This document shows, piece after piece, positions 16,761-24,707 of a DNA stretch of 33,633 bases. Below the pieces are notes generated by a model that had not been told where the DNA came from, did no database searches, and saw nothing but the letters and a program-made list of their open reading frames with translations. The DNA comes from JBGSMF01 sp964651475. GTDB lineage: Bacteria; Chloroflexota; Anaerolineae; Fen-1058. The translations under genes and the position numbers were made by a program. Location of the stretch: positions 1-33,633 of the forward strand of contig CAZYXV010000041.1 in the NCBI GenBank assembly GCA_964651475.1. The letters are read 5' to 3'. The first letter of the stretch is position 1. Each line of letters begins with the position of its first letter.

Positions 16761-19205
16761 TTACTCGTACACCAGCACCTCGCGGATGGTGAGCCGCGAG
16801 GCTCGCTGCGCCGGCAGGTAACTGGCGGCCGCCGCAATCGCCATAATCGCGCCGAGCCATATCAAGGCGCCATCCACCGAAAATGTATAATCGAGCGGGA
16901 GGTTGAAAAATTGCATCCCGACCGTGTAATTGAGAAAGGCGCCCAACGGCAGCGCCAGCAAGACGCCTCCCACCCAACTAATCACCCCCAGCAAGACGCC
17001 TTCTACCATGACGATTTGCATCACGGCGTTATCCGAAGCGCCAATGGCGCGCATCACGCCGATCTCGCGCGTGCGCTCGATCACGTTCAGACTCATCGTG
17101 CCCATCAGCCCCAGCCCGCCCACAGCCGCCATGAGAATCGCCATGCTCATCAGGAACGTGGTCAGGATATTGAAAAACACCTCGTTCTGCTCGCGCGTTT
17201 GAGCAATCGTCTGGCTATACGTAATTTCCAACCCGTTGTCTTCAAACTGCTCCTGGAGCGTCCTGGCTATCTCGGTTTGAAACTCGGCGTCGTGCCTTTC
17301 GGTCACCAGCCGCACGTTGCTGGTGCGGCCCACGTCGCGCAAAATAGTGCGGGTGAAGTAGGGGCGATTGGCGTACGCGATCGGCTGCGAAAGCATGCCG
17401 CGCACAATACCCACCACGTTCCATGTATAGTCTCGATCCTGGATGTTGAGCGTAATGTCGTCACCCACCTGAATATCCGGTTCGTCTTTGACCACGTCCG
17501 GCGTGATGATGATGGCATTCTCGTCGCCAGGCGCCAGCCAGCGCCCCTCCAAGACGGTGGGCTTGAACAAGCCGGTGTCCGCCGGTAAGGCGGTGATGAA
17601 CAGCGAGCTTCCCTCGCTGCCATCGGGGCGCACGCGAAAGGTTCCTTGTTGGTGCCAGCTTTCGGCCTCCGCCACGCCCGGCACATTTAACACAATATTT
17701 TCAATCTGGGCGATGCGGTAAGAGCGATTAAACTGAAATTCAACGTCGTATTGCCAATACTCGTTGATCTGATCCGTGATTGCCATCAGCGACGCGCGCA
17801 CGCTCATCACGGCCACAAAAAACGCGCTGGCCAGGATCAGTGTGCCGAGCGTCATGGCGATACGCCCCTTGCGCCGAAACGTGTTGCGCAGCGATATGAG
17901 GATCGGCCTCGGCAGGCCGCGCACCCGCTCCAGCAGCCGGTCAATCCAGCTTGCGCCAAACTTGCCCTGCCCCAGTCCATACGACGCAATAGCCTCGCGC
18001 ACGGTAATGCGCGCGCCATTGTAGACCGGATACAGCGCCGCCAGCAGCGGCACAACCAGCGCCATCGCTACTTCAAAAGCAATCACCAGCGGAGGCACCT
18101 GGAAAACGCTCAGCTGAAAGTTGAGGAAATAGGACAAAAAGTTGATAAACTCTTGCGCGCCCCGCGCACCCGCCGGCACGGCGATCACCAGCGAGAGCAA
18201 CCCAAAGATCGCCACCAGCGTCAGGTACATGCCCACAAGCTGCGAGGTGCGCGCGCCCACCGCCTTCATTACGCCGATTTGTCGCGTCTGCTGCGCCAGC
18301 AGCGCCGAGACGGTGTTGATGACGAGGAATGTGCTGAGGAAAAGCGAAACGATACCCAGTGCGCCCAAAATTAGCGTGATGGATTGGAAATAACTATCGA
18401 GCGGCAGCTTGCCTGGCTCTGGGACATTGGTCCTGATGACGGCAATGCCGCCTTTTTCAATTTTGGTCTTGACCTGGTCGGCGATCCGTTGAATGTGTTC
18501 TGTATCGCGGGTATCGCCCGTGACGACGATATACAACTCGTTATAGCCGCGCGGCTCGCCCAACCATTCCAGCGTATCGAGCGTGATATAGCCGTAGGCC
18601 ATGCCGGCAAAAGTGGCCGGGATGCGGGCAAAGTCGTAGACCAGTCCCGCCATGCGCATCTCGCGCTGCTTGCCGCCGGGCATCTCGATCAACAGCGAGC
18701 CGCCAAGTTTAGCCCTGAGCAGTCCCTGATAGCCCGTCAGCAAAGACGTGCGCTCGAGCACGAGTTCGTTGGGCGGTGGAGGCAGCACGCCGGGATTGGG
18801 CCAGCTGACGGGGTCCGGGCCGAACTCGAGTTCGGGGCGGATGATATTGATGCGCATATCATCATAGTCCGAAACAGCCAAAAACTGGATGGGATACCAG
18901 GTCTTGCCTTCGGGCAGCTTTTGGCGCGCGATAAAAGTGCGCCGCCCCTCGGCCTCGCGCACGCCCTGAGTGCGGCGAATGGTCTGCACCACGTCGTCGT
19001 CAAACAGATCCGCCGTGTAAATGACGGCGCTGGCAGGGTTGATAGACGCATAGCTTTCGTCCAGGTCGCTCGAGACAATGACGCTCATATGGACGACTGT
19101 GCCGACGGCAAACACTCCCGCCGCAATAGACAAGACGACGAGAAAGGTGCGGGTCTTGCTGCCCCACACATCGCTGAGCATTTTGCGCCAACGTGGACTG
19201 AACAT
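16761..19205 (-). CDS. ABC transporter permease D, two-module FtsX/MacB type
   Basis: This 814-residue permease begins MFSPRWRKMLSDVWGSKTRT and is first of the three tandem permeases in transcription order. It has the shared plan: an N-terminal TM helix (FLVVLSIAAGVFAVGTVV), a first extracytoplasmic domain, an FtsX module with NTVSALLAQQTRQIGVMKAVGA, a second module starting RNTFRRKGRIAMTLGTLILA, and a C-terminal FtsX module with GGLGLMGTMSLNVIERTREI ending SRLTIREVLVYE. The ATG is preceded by GGAGAAACC. It starts 48 bp after the SpoIIE phosphatase gene, with a short inverted repeat in the gap. Permeases C and D both start [FL][ST]PRWRK(V/M)LSDVW, so they are probably the closest pair. Confidence 0.87.
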   Translation of the reverse strand: MFSPRWRKMLSDVWGSKTRTFLVVLSIAAGVFAVGTVVHMSVIVSSDLDESYASINPASAVIYTADLFDDDVVQTIRRTQGVREAEGRRTFIARQKLPEGKTWYPIQFLAVSDYDDMRINIIRPELEFGPDPVSWPNPGVLPPPPNELVLERTSLLTGYQGLLRAKLGGSLLIEMPGGKQREMRMAGLVYDFARIPATFAGMAYGYITLDTLEWLGEPRGYNELYIVVTGDTRDTEHIQRIADQVKTKIEKGGIAVIRTNVPEPGKLPLDSYFQSITLILGALGIVSLFLSTFLVINTVSALLAQQTRQIGVMKAVGARTSQLVGMYLTLVAIFGLLSLVIAVPAGARGAQEFINFLSYFLNFQLSVFQVPPLVIAFEVAMALVVPLLAALYPVYNGARITVREAIASYGLGQGKFGASWIDRLLERVRGLPRPILISLRNTFRRKGRIAMTLGTLILASAFFVAVMSVRASLMAITDQINEYWQYDVEFQFNRSYRIAQIENIVLNVPGVAEAESWHQQGTFRVRPDGSEGSSLFITALPADTGLFKPTVLEGRWLAPGDENAIIITPDVVKDEPDIQVGDDITLNIQDRDYTWNVVGIVRGMLSQPIAYANRPYFTRTILRDVGRTSNVRLVTERHDAEFQTEIARTLQEQFEDNGLEITYSQTIAQTREQNEVFFNILTTFLMSMAILMAAVGGLGLMGTMSLNVIERTREIGVMRAIGASDNAVMQIVMVEGVLLGVISWVGGVLLALPLGAFLNYTVGMQFFNLPLDYTFSVDGALIWLGAIMAIAAAASYLPAQRASRLTIREVLVYE

Positions 19206-19222
19206 GGTTTCTCCAATCTTTT

Positions 19223-19255
19223 AAAAGGCGCCAGTTCAATCTTACCCGGCCTTTT
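19223..19255 (-). other. Short inverted repeat between phosphatase and permease D genes
   Basis: AAAAGGC (19223-19229) and GCCTTTT (19249-19255) can form a 7-bp stem with a 19-nt loop. The minus strand reads on into AAAAG rather than a T tract, so termination is unlikely. A weak processing or attenuation hairpin is possible. Confidence 0.3.
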
Positions 19256-21047
19256 AGACTGTCCCCCGAACCATCACGACGACCAACGTCATGTCATCGT
19301 GCTGCTCGGCGGCGCCGGCAAACTTGCTCACGTCCGATAGAACCCACTCTTGAACCTCTCGCGCGCTATAGCCGGCAGCGCTCTGAACGCGCGCCAGCAG
19401 CCGCTCAAAGCCGTACAACTCGCCTGCCGCGTTCATCGCCTCGACGATGCCGTCGCTGGAAAGCACCAACTCGTCGCCGGGCTGCAAGAGCAGCGTCAGG
19501 GCGTGGTACGGCAGGCCGGTGCGAATCGTCCCCACCGGCACTCCACCCACATCCAGATACTCGCACTGCCCCCCTCGCCGCAGAATCGGCGCAACCATGC
19601 CGGCGTTGGCAATGTGCGCCGTACACCTGCCATCGCCCGGCTCTAGCCGCACACAGCACAGCGCCGTGTTCATGCGATTGGGCTGCATGTGCGGGAACAA
19701 GGCCACATTCATCTCGTTCAACAACTGCGCCACGTCAGGGATATACGGCGCTTTGGCTTCAAGCATGGTGGTGGACACGGCCATGTACAAGGCGGCGGGA
19801 ATGCCTTTGCCAGTCACATCGCCAATCGCCAGGCCATAACCGCCGTCCGGCAAGTCGTAAAACGTGTACAAATCGCCGCCCACCTCGCGCGCGGGCAGGC
19901 TGGTGGCGGCAATGTCTAGGCCGGGAATATTGGGGGCAGTTTGTGGCAACAGGCTCATCTGGATATTGCGCGCCAGGGACATTTCCTTCTGCAAGGCAGC
20001 CTGCACAGCTGCCTCGGCCTTTTTGCGATCCGTAATATCGTGCAAGAGAATCAGCCGCCCGCGCAACTGGCCCTGCTTGTCGGCCAGCGGCGAAATGCGC
20101 AGGTCATAATGACGCGGCACTGCGTCGCGCTCTAATGTAATCTCGGCCTGGGCTTGCTGCTTGTCCCGAAATCGCTCCACCAGGCCATGTTGCGCGCCAA
20201 ACACCTGCCCCGCCGGGCGCCCCACTGCCTGGTCGAGCGACAGGCCCAAGATAGCCTGCGCCGCCGGGTTGAGATCTACCAGCCGGTCTTGCTGGTCGAG
20301 CACGATAAAGGCTTCTTGCATCGTGTCCACCACCTGGTCGCGCGCCAGGGGCATCAGGTCAATCAGGCGATAGCGAAACATGGCCCACGCAAAGACCAGC
20401 CCCGTGCCCACAAATCCAAGCGAATTGAGCCAGTTCCAGGAAGGTGGTATCAGTTCTAATGTGCCTAGAATATTGGGCAAGAGGGCCAACATGACGCCGA
20501 CCAGCAGCGAGATAGCCTGGTTGCGATAAGGCTGAGGCGAGCGCAACAGTGTCAAGACAATCAAAGCGACATTCAGCGCCATCAACGCGTAACTATAAGT
20601 GGCGTGCACTGCAAACCAAGGCCCATAGGTCATTCCCGCGGCAAAGGCGAAACGACCGGACATTACGAACTGGTATTGGATAAACCACTCGGGCGCAAAC
20701 ACTTGTACCAGCAGGGTAATGGCAGGAATGACAAAAAGCAAGGCAACATTTCGCCGGGTGAGCCACCTGACCCGCCCGGTATATTCGAGGGTGAACAGCA
20801 GAAACAGAACGGGCGATAGGGCCAGCCCCAGAAACACACACGCCATCCAAAAACGCGCTGCTTCTACGCTGCTACTAGATTGCGCCAGGCCCCGCGTCAG
20901 GTTCCACTCGGCCGCGGCCAGCATCAGCCAGGCAAAGATCCGCGCGCCCGGCGTTTGCCGCCGCCGCCAGCCGTACGCCGCCAGCAGCGCAAGAATAGCA
21001 GCAGCGACAAACATGATAACAATTTGAGCGAGTCGCTCTGATTCCAC
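19254..21047 (-). CDS. Membrane-bound SpoIIE-family PP2C serine phosphatase with 7TM and PAS domains
   Basis: The protein has about 597 residues. It starts with roughly seven TM helices resembling the N-terminal 7TM region of some histidine kinases, to about residue 230. A PAS domain follows (about 240-360: AFIVLDQQDRLVDLNPAAQAILG, ending LILLHDITDRKKAE), then a coiled linker and a SpoIIE/PP2C catalytic domain. The metal-site motifs are present: AREVGGDLYTFYDL, GLAIGDVTGKGIPAALYMA, LVLSSDGIVEAMN and HDDMTLVVVMV. Such enzymes dephosphorylate anti-sigma-factor antagonists; no such partner is visible nearby. GTG at 21047 is taken as start because the upstream extension to 21185 overlaps the preceding gene and reads like non-coding purine-rich DNA. 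The ribosome site is weak. Confidence 0.85.
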   Translation of the reverse strand: MESERLAQIVIMFVAAAILALLAAYGWRRRQTPGARIFAWLMLAAAEWNLTRGLAQSSSSVEAARFWMACVFLGLALSPVLFLLFTLEYTGRVRWLTRRNVALLFVIPAITLLVQVFAPEWFIQYQFVMSGRFAFAAGMTYGPWFAVHATYSYALMALNVALIVLTLLRSPQPYRNQAISLLVGVMLALLPNILGTLELIPPSWNWLNSLGFVGTGLVFAWAMFRYRLIDLMPLARDQVVDTMQEAFIVLDQQDRLVDLNPAAQAILGLSLDQAVGRPAGQVFGAQHGLVERFRDKQQAQAEITLERDAVPRHYDLRISPLADKQGQLRGRLILLHDITDRKKAEAAVQAALQKEMSLARNIQMSLLPQTAPNIPGLDIAATSLPAREVGGDLYTFYDLPDGGYGLAIGDVTGKGIPAALYMAVSTTMLEAKAPYIPDVAQLLNEMNVALFPHMQPNRMNTALCCVRLEPGDGRCTAHIANAGMVAPILRRGGQCEYLDVGGVPVGTIRTGLPYHALTLLLQPGDELVLSSDGIVEAMNAAGELYGFERLLARVQSAAGYSAREVQEWVLSDVSKFAGAAEQHDDMTLVVVMVRGTV

Positions 21048-21065
21048 TGAAATTCGCTCAGGATA

Positions 21066-21105
21066 AAGGTGGAAAGTGGAGAGAGGATAGATAAAATTCC
21101 ACCTT
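21066..21105. repeat. Inverted repeat in purine-rich spacer
   Basis: AAGGTGGAA (21066-21074) and TTCCACCTT (21097-21105) form a 9-bp inverted repeat within an 80-bp spacer of runs such as AAAAGTAGAAGATAGAAGG (minus strand). It lies between the small membrane protein gene and the phosphatase gene. Function unknown. Confidence 0.4.
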
Positions 21106-21127
21106 CTATCTTCTACTTTTAACTTTT

Positions 21128-21562
21128 TTACTTCATGACCAATTTCGCGCCCAGGAACGCGCCGCCCCCGGCGCAGATTAACCACAGCACAAATGGCTGC
21201 AGAGAGCCAACGACATTGCCGCCGCTCATGACTAGATTGATCACAAACATGATGACCGCCGCCAGGCCGCCCGCCGCCGCCGCGTGCAAGTCAGGCCGGT
21301 ACTCGATGTTTTTGCCCAAGGCCCGCCCGCGCCACAAGCCCGCCAGCGCCGGAAAGAGTATCAATGCCGCCACAAACATGAGGGGCGACGTCTGCAACTG
21401 CTGAATGGCTTGAGTGATGGCTTCCTGGTCGCCGCGCGTTTGAAAGCCGACGATGGTGGGGTAAATCGCGCCAATGATAAATTGTGCGGCAAATGCAACG
21501 ACAAAGATGACGATGGCTGCAACGATAATCGAACCCCATTGAAATCCACGTTCTTCTTCCAT
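21128..21562 (-). CDS. Small integral membrane protein, unknown function
   Basis: The 144 residues form about four hydrophobic segments: about 9-31 (GSIIVAAIVIFVVAFAAQFI), 58-74 (SPLMFVAALILFPALAG), 93-111 (AAAAGGLAAVIMFVINLVM) and 118-140 (SLQPFVLWLICAGGGAFLGA). A polar loop, GFQTRGDQEAITQAIQQLQ, lies between the first two. I do not recognise the family. AAGGAG precedes the ATG at 21562 (spacing TTGCA). It is the first gene after the terminator at 21691-21718 and lies 80 bp before the phosphatase gene, so it may head the phosphatase-permease transcription unit. Confidence 0.7.
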   Translation of the reverse strand: MEEERGFQWGSIIVAAIVIFVVAFAAQFIIGAIYPTIVGFQTRGDQEAITQAIQQLQTSPLMFVAALILFPALAGLWRGRALGKNIEYRPDLHAAAAGGLAAVIMFVINLVMSGGNVVGSLQPFVLWLICAGGGAFLGAKLVMK

Positions 21563-21690
21563 TGCAATTCTCCTTTTGAAGATTAACTTGGGGCTTGTTC
21601 AGCCGCTCTGGCTGCCTTGGCCCAAAATAACACGGGCGCAGGTTAATGAGCAGGGTGAGAAATGATAAAAAGATTATATCATATTATAAA

Positions 21691-21718
21691 CAAAAACGCC
21701 CCGCAACTTTGGGGCGTT
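21691..21718 (-). terminator. Rho-independent terminator after the tandem anchored-protein genes
   Basis: AACGCCCC (21695-21702) and GGGGCGTT (21711-21718) form a perfect 8-bp GC-rich stem with an 8-nt loop. On the minus strand the stem runs into TTTTTGTTTATAAT. It begins 26 bp after the stop codon of the gene at 21745. It separates the two-component/anchored-protein unit from the phosphatase-permease unit. Confidence 0.85.
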
Positions 21719-21744
21719 GGCCATAAACACGGCGCCGGCGATCG

Positions 21745-22179
21745 CTACCACCTGCGGCATCCGACTTGCCGGAACGCCTCGACGCCGGAATCGGGCACTT
21801 GCTCTACCGTCCACAACTGCCCTTGCCTGTGCAAGAGAAAGTGGGCGCTCTCGTCCGTCAGAGAAGCGGCGACGCCAGTATCGAGAATCACACACCACTC
21901 TTCTTGGGCTTGGGCCTCATCCGGGGGGCAGACGCCGGGCGGCTTGCGGCTGCCGCCAAAACCAGAAAAAGAGTCGAGATCGGTATTCAGATCTTGAACC
22001 GTCCCGCGCTCTGCCGACAAGATGTTATAGCTGAATCCCGGCCCCTCGGCCCTTTGAATTAACTCGTCCAATACGCGCCGGCCTTCTTGGGGCAAGTCCG
22101 GCGGTTTCAGGTTCACAAACGCGCCCGCGGCGATCACTGCAAAGACCAGCGCAATTCCCCCTGTTTTCTTGTTTACCAT
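21745..22179 (-). CDS. Anchored or secreted protein, three-cysteine family, copy B
   Basis: This 144-residue protein has an N-terminal hydrophobic signal/anchor (GGIALVFAVIAAGAFVNL, about 7-24) and a soluble extracytoplasmic domain. It is a clear paralogue of its upstream neighbour: GAFVNLKPP, GFSYNILSA, FSGFGGSRKPPGVCP, EEWCVILD, then LLHRQGQLWTVE and VGCRRW at the end. Cysteines 84, 96 and 141 match cysteines 85, 96 and 138 of copy A. There is no lipobox. I do not recognise the family. The domain looks like a compact binding module stabilised by one disulfide plus a free cysteine. AAAGGAGC precedes the ATG. It lies 67 bp after copy A and is followed by a strong terminator. Confidence 0.72.
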   Translation of the reverse strand: MVNKKTGGIALVFAVIAAGAFVNLKPPDLPQEGRRVLDELIQRAEGPGFSYNILSAERGTVQDLNTDLDSFSGFGGSRKPPGVCPPDEAQAQEEWCVILDTGVAASLTDESAHFLLHRQGQLWTVEQVPDSGVEAFRQVGCRRW

Positions 22180-22246
22180 GGCGCCCGCTCCTTTGGGGCT
22201 TGCCGGCGCGCAGCGCGGCGGTCTAGGTGGGACGCAATGTAGCCGT

Positions 22247-22672
22247 TTACCAGTTGCGGCACCCGAATTGTTGGAAAACCTGCGAGTCCAGCGCGCCTTC
22301 TACAAACCAAAGTTGATTTTGCTTTTGCACGATAAAGTGAAAGCTGCTGCCCTCGGGCGTTTCGACGGCCTTGTCAATCGTCACACACCAGCTTTCCTTG
22401 ATCAGCTGGCCGCCCGGGCATATCCCCGCCGGACGGCTCCCGCCGCCCAACCCCGAAAAATCGTCGAGATTGTCAACGTTTTCCATGTCGGACGCCGACG
22501 ATTTTTGCGCCGAGACAATGGCGTAACTGAACCCGGCGCCTTCAAAGCGTTGAATAAAATCGTCCAACGCCTGCTTTGCGTCTTGGGAAAAAGCCGGCGG
22601 CCTCAGATTGACAAAGGCCCCAAGCGCAAGCACCGCCGCCAACAGCACAACGCCTATGACAACTTTTTTCAT
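22247..22672 (-). CDS. Anchored or secreted protein, three-cysteine family, copy A
   Basis: This 141-residue protein has an N-terminal signal/anchor (VVIGVVLLAAVLALGAFVNL, about 4-23). The soluble part contains RPPAFSQDAKQALDDFIQRF, GAGFSYAIVSA, DDFSGLGGGSRPAGICPGG, ESWCVTIDKAVE, FHFIVQKQNQLWFVEG and QFGCRNW. Cysteines lie at 85, 96 and 138. It is paralogous to the next gene, with the same order of conserved blocks and nearly the same spacing. Its function is unknown. The ATG is preceded by TGGAGGTCATTGCA. It lies about 140 bp after the response regulator gene, so it is a candidate target or sensor accessory of that two-component system. Confidence 0.72.
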   Translation of the reverse strand: MKKVVIGVVLLAAVLALGAFVNLRPPAFSQDAKQALDDFIQRFEGAGFSYAIVSAQKSSASDMENVDNLDDFSGLGGGSRPAGICPGGQLIKESWCVTIDKAVETPEGSSFHFIVQKQNQLWFVEGALDSQVFQQFGCRNW

Positions 22673-22815
22673 TGCAATGACCTCCAGGGATGTGATTCGT
22701 GATCTCGTTAGAAATCTGGCTCACTATATCACGCCTGGACCGAAAAGTAATGCCCCCACAGTCACCTTCGAGGTCACATTTGCGGCTATGACCCTCACAC
22801 AAAAGCGTATGACTT

Positions 22816-23478
22816 TTAAATCAGCCCCAGTTCCCTGGCCTTGAGCGCAGCCTGAGCGCGGTCGCTCACGCCCAATTTGCCCAGGATATTGGTGAGATGA
22901 TTTTTAACAGTGCCCTCGGCGATGCACAAGCTGGCGGCAATGTCTCTGTTGCTCGCGCCGGCGGCCACCAGCCGAAGCACTTGCATCTCTCGCTCGGATA
23001 AAGGCTCGACGAGCGGCGGCGGGCGCTGCGGCAATTGGTTCGCCAGGCGGGCAAATTCGGCCACCACTTTGGCCGCAATCGAGGGTTGAAGAAAAGACTC
23101 GCCGCGCGCGGCGGCGCGGATCGCCTCGATCAATCTGGCCGACGCCACGTCTTTGAGCAAATACCCCACAGCCCCCGCGCGCAATCCCTCAAAGACGTAC
23201 TCGTCGTCGTCAAACGTGGTGAGCACAATGACCTTGCACTTGGGTTGCTCCTGGCGCAGGCGGCGGGTGGCGGCTACCCCGTCGAGCACCGGCATGCGCA
23301 GGTCCATCAACACCACCGCCGGGCAAAGCGACGCCGCCATCTGGAGCGCCTCTTCGCCATTGGCGGCTTCACCCACCACCCGAAGGTCGGGCTGCACGGA
23401 AAGCAGCGTGCGCAGTCCCTCTCGAAAGAGCGCCTGATCGTCCACTAATAAAATTGTGATTGGCCTGGCAGAGGTCAT
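22816..23478 (-). CDS. Two-component response regulator, NarL/FixJ family
   Basis: This 220-residue regulator has a receiver domain at about 6-122: acidic pocket LLVDDQ (D13, D14), phospho-acceptor D59 in VVLMDLRMP, T87/T88 in VLTTFDDD, and K109 in YLLKD. A LuxR-type HTH follows at about 152-218 (LSEREMQVLRLVAAGASNRDI, then GTVKNHLTNILGKLGV). Key residues are all present, so it should be functional. Its ATG overlaps the kinase gene stop (ATGA), giving direct translational coupling. Targets are not visible; the anchored-protein genes downstream are the nearest candidates. Confidence 0.93.
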   Translation of the reverse strand: MTSARPITILLVDDQALFREGLRTLLSVQPDLRVVGEAANGEEALQMAASLCPAVVLMDLRMPVLDGVAATRRLRQEQPKCKVIVLTTFDDDEYVFEGLRAGAVGYLLKDVASARLIEAIRAAARGESFLQPSIAAKVVAEFARLANQLPQRPPPLVEPLSEREMQVLRLVAAGASNRDIAASLCIAEGTVKNHLTNILGKLGVSDRAQAALKARELGLI

Positions 23479-24641
23479 TTAGGCAACTCGATTTCCAGTC
23501 TAAAGCCCTGTTCGGGCGCGGTGTGGATATTCACCTTGCCGCCCAGCAGGTGCACCCGCTCGCGCACGCCCATTAATCCAAACCCGTCGGCCTGGCTGCT
23601 CCCTGCGCCGTCGTCTTGCACAATCAAGCGCACCCCATCGCCATACTCTAGCCTGAGAGCAACGTGTGAAGCGCGAGCGTGTTTGTGCACGTTGGTCAGC
23701 CCCTCTTGCGCCGCGCGATAGAGCGTGAGTTCGGCCTGAGGCGCAAGCGGGCGCGGCGCGCCGGCTATGGCAAATTCTACGCGCAGCCCCGCCGCGCCAC
23801 ATTCATCCGCCAACGCCGCCAGCGCTTCTGTCAAAAGGCGATCTTGCATCGGCAAAGCGCGCAGGGCGGCCACCGAGCGGCGCACGTCGGCCAGCCCTTC
23901 TTTGGTGAGCGATTGCGCGTTGTCTAAAGCGTCGAGAACGCGCGCGCGGTCTGTGTCCATCACTGCCCGCGCGGCTTCGATCTGCATATTGATGGCGGTG
24001 AGGTAATGCCCCAGGCTGTCGTGAATTTCACGCGCCAGGCGGTTGCGCTCTTTGGCCATGGCCAGTTCTTCGACCTGGGCCGCGTACTGGCGCAGTTTTC
24101 GATTGGCCTCCCCCACCTCGGCGGCCAGCCGCTCGACCTGGGCGCGGGCGGCTTGCTCGTTGACGGCGATCTGCGTGGAAGCGGCGACGAATAGGGTCGC
24201 GGCGACGTATTGAATCGAGATTTGCACTGTGAACGTCCAGCCGTACAACGCTCCCATCAGCGCGATATAGATCGCGGCCAGAATCGCGCCTACCACCACG
24301 GCCCAGCGGCGCTGCAGCAATACCACGCTGTTGCTGACCAGCGGCAGCGTCACGATCCACCCGGCCCCGCGGCTAAAATAAACAATGACGGCGCTGAGTG
24401 GAATCTGAATGGCCAGATAGACCAGGCGAGCAGGCAGTGAATGTGTGCGCTCGCAAAACTCGTAACCGTATATGCCCACCACGGAATAGACCATGCCGGC
24501 CGCGCTCAGCCCAATGATTTCAGGCCAGCTCCATTGAAGCGCGGCGCTGAATGTAGACAGATACGCCGCGATGACGACGATGATAAAAACCAGATGATCG
24601 TTCCGCCCGGCGGCCAGGCGCCGAAAAGTTGTTGGGTTCAT
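23475..24641 (-). CDS. Sensor histidine kinase, HisKA_3 (NarX/DegS-like) family
   Basis: This 388-residue kinase has about six TM helices in the first 160 residues with no obvious large sensory domain, suggesting membrane or intramembrane sensing. A coiled-coil linker follows (VNEQAARAQVERLAAEVGE onward), then a HisKA_3 dimerisation domain with phospho-acceptor His in REIHDSLGHYLTAINMQ and a HATPase_c domain with an N-box in LYRAAQEGLTNVHKHAR and a G-box in DDGAGSSQADGFGLMGVRERV. The ATG at 24641 is preferred to the in-frame GTG at 24659 because CAGGAT is placed to serve it. It overlaps the response regulator gene by 4 bp. Confidence 0.9.
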   Translation of the reverse strand: MNPTTFRRLAAGRNDHLVFIIVVIAAYLSTFSAALQWSWPEIIGLSAAGMVYSVVGIYGYEFCERTHSLPARLVYLAIQIPLSAVIVYFSRGAGWIVTLPLVSNSVVLLQRRWAVVVGAILAAIYIALMGALYGWTFTVQISIQYVAATLFVAASTQIAVNEQAARAQVERLAAEVGEANRKLRQYAAQVEELAMAKERNRLAREIHDSLGHYLTAINMQIEAARAVMDTDRARVLDALDNAQSLTKEGLADVRRSVAALRALPMQDRLLTEALAALADECGAAGLRVEFAIAGAPRPLAPQAELTLYRAAQEGLTNVHKHARASHVALRLEYGDGVRLIVQDDGAGSSQADGFGLMGVRERVHLLGGKVNIHTAPEQGFRLEIELPK

Positions 24642-24707
24642 GGGCTTGTATCCTGCCACAATTGTAACCCCAAATGGCCGCCTGTGCCAGAATCAAATGT
24701 CGAACAT

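Noticed and set aside
21048..21185. N-terminal extension of the SpoIIE phosphatase to 21185
   Set aside because: It would overlap the preceding gene, and the sequence (KLKVEDRRWNFIYPLSTF) comes from a purine-rich spacer with an inverted repeat.
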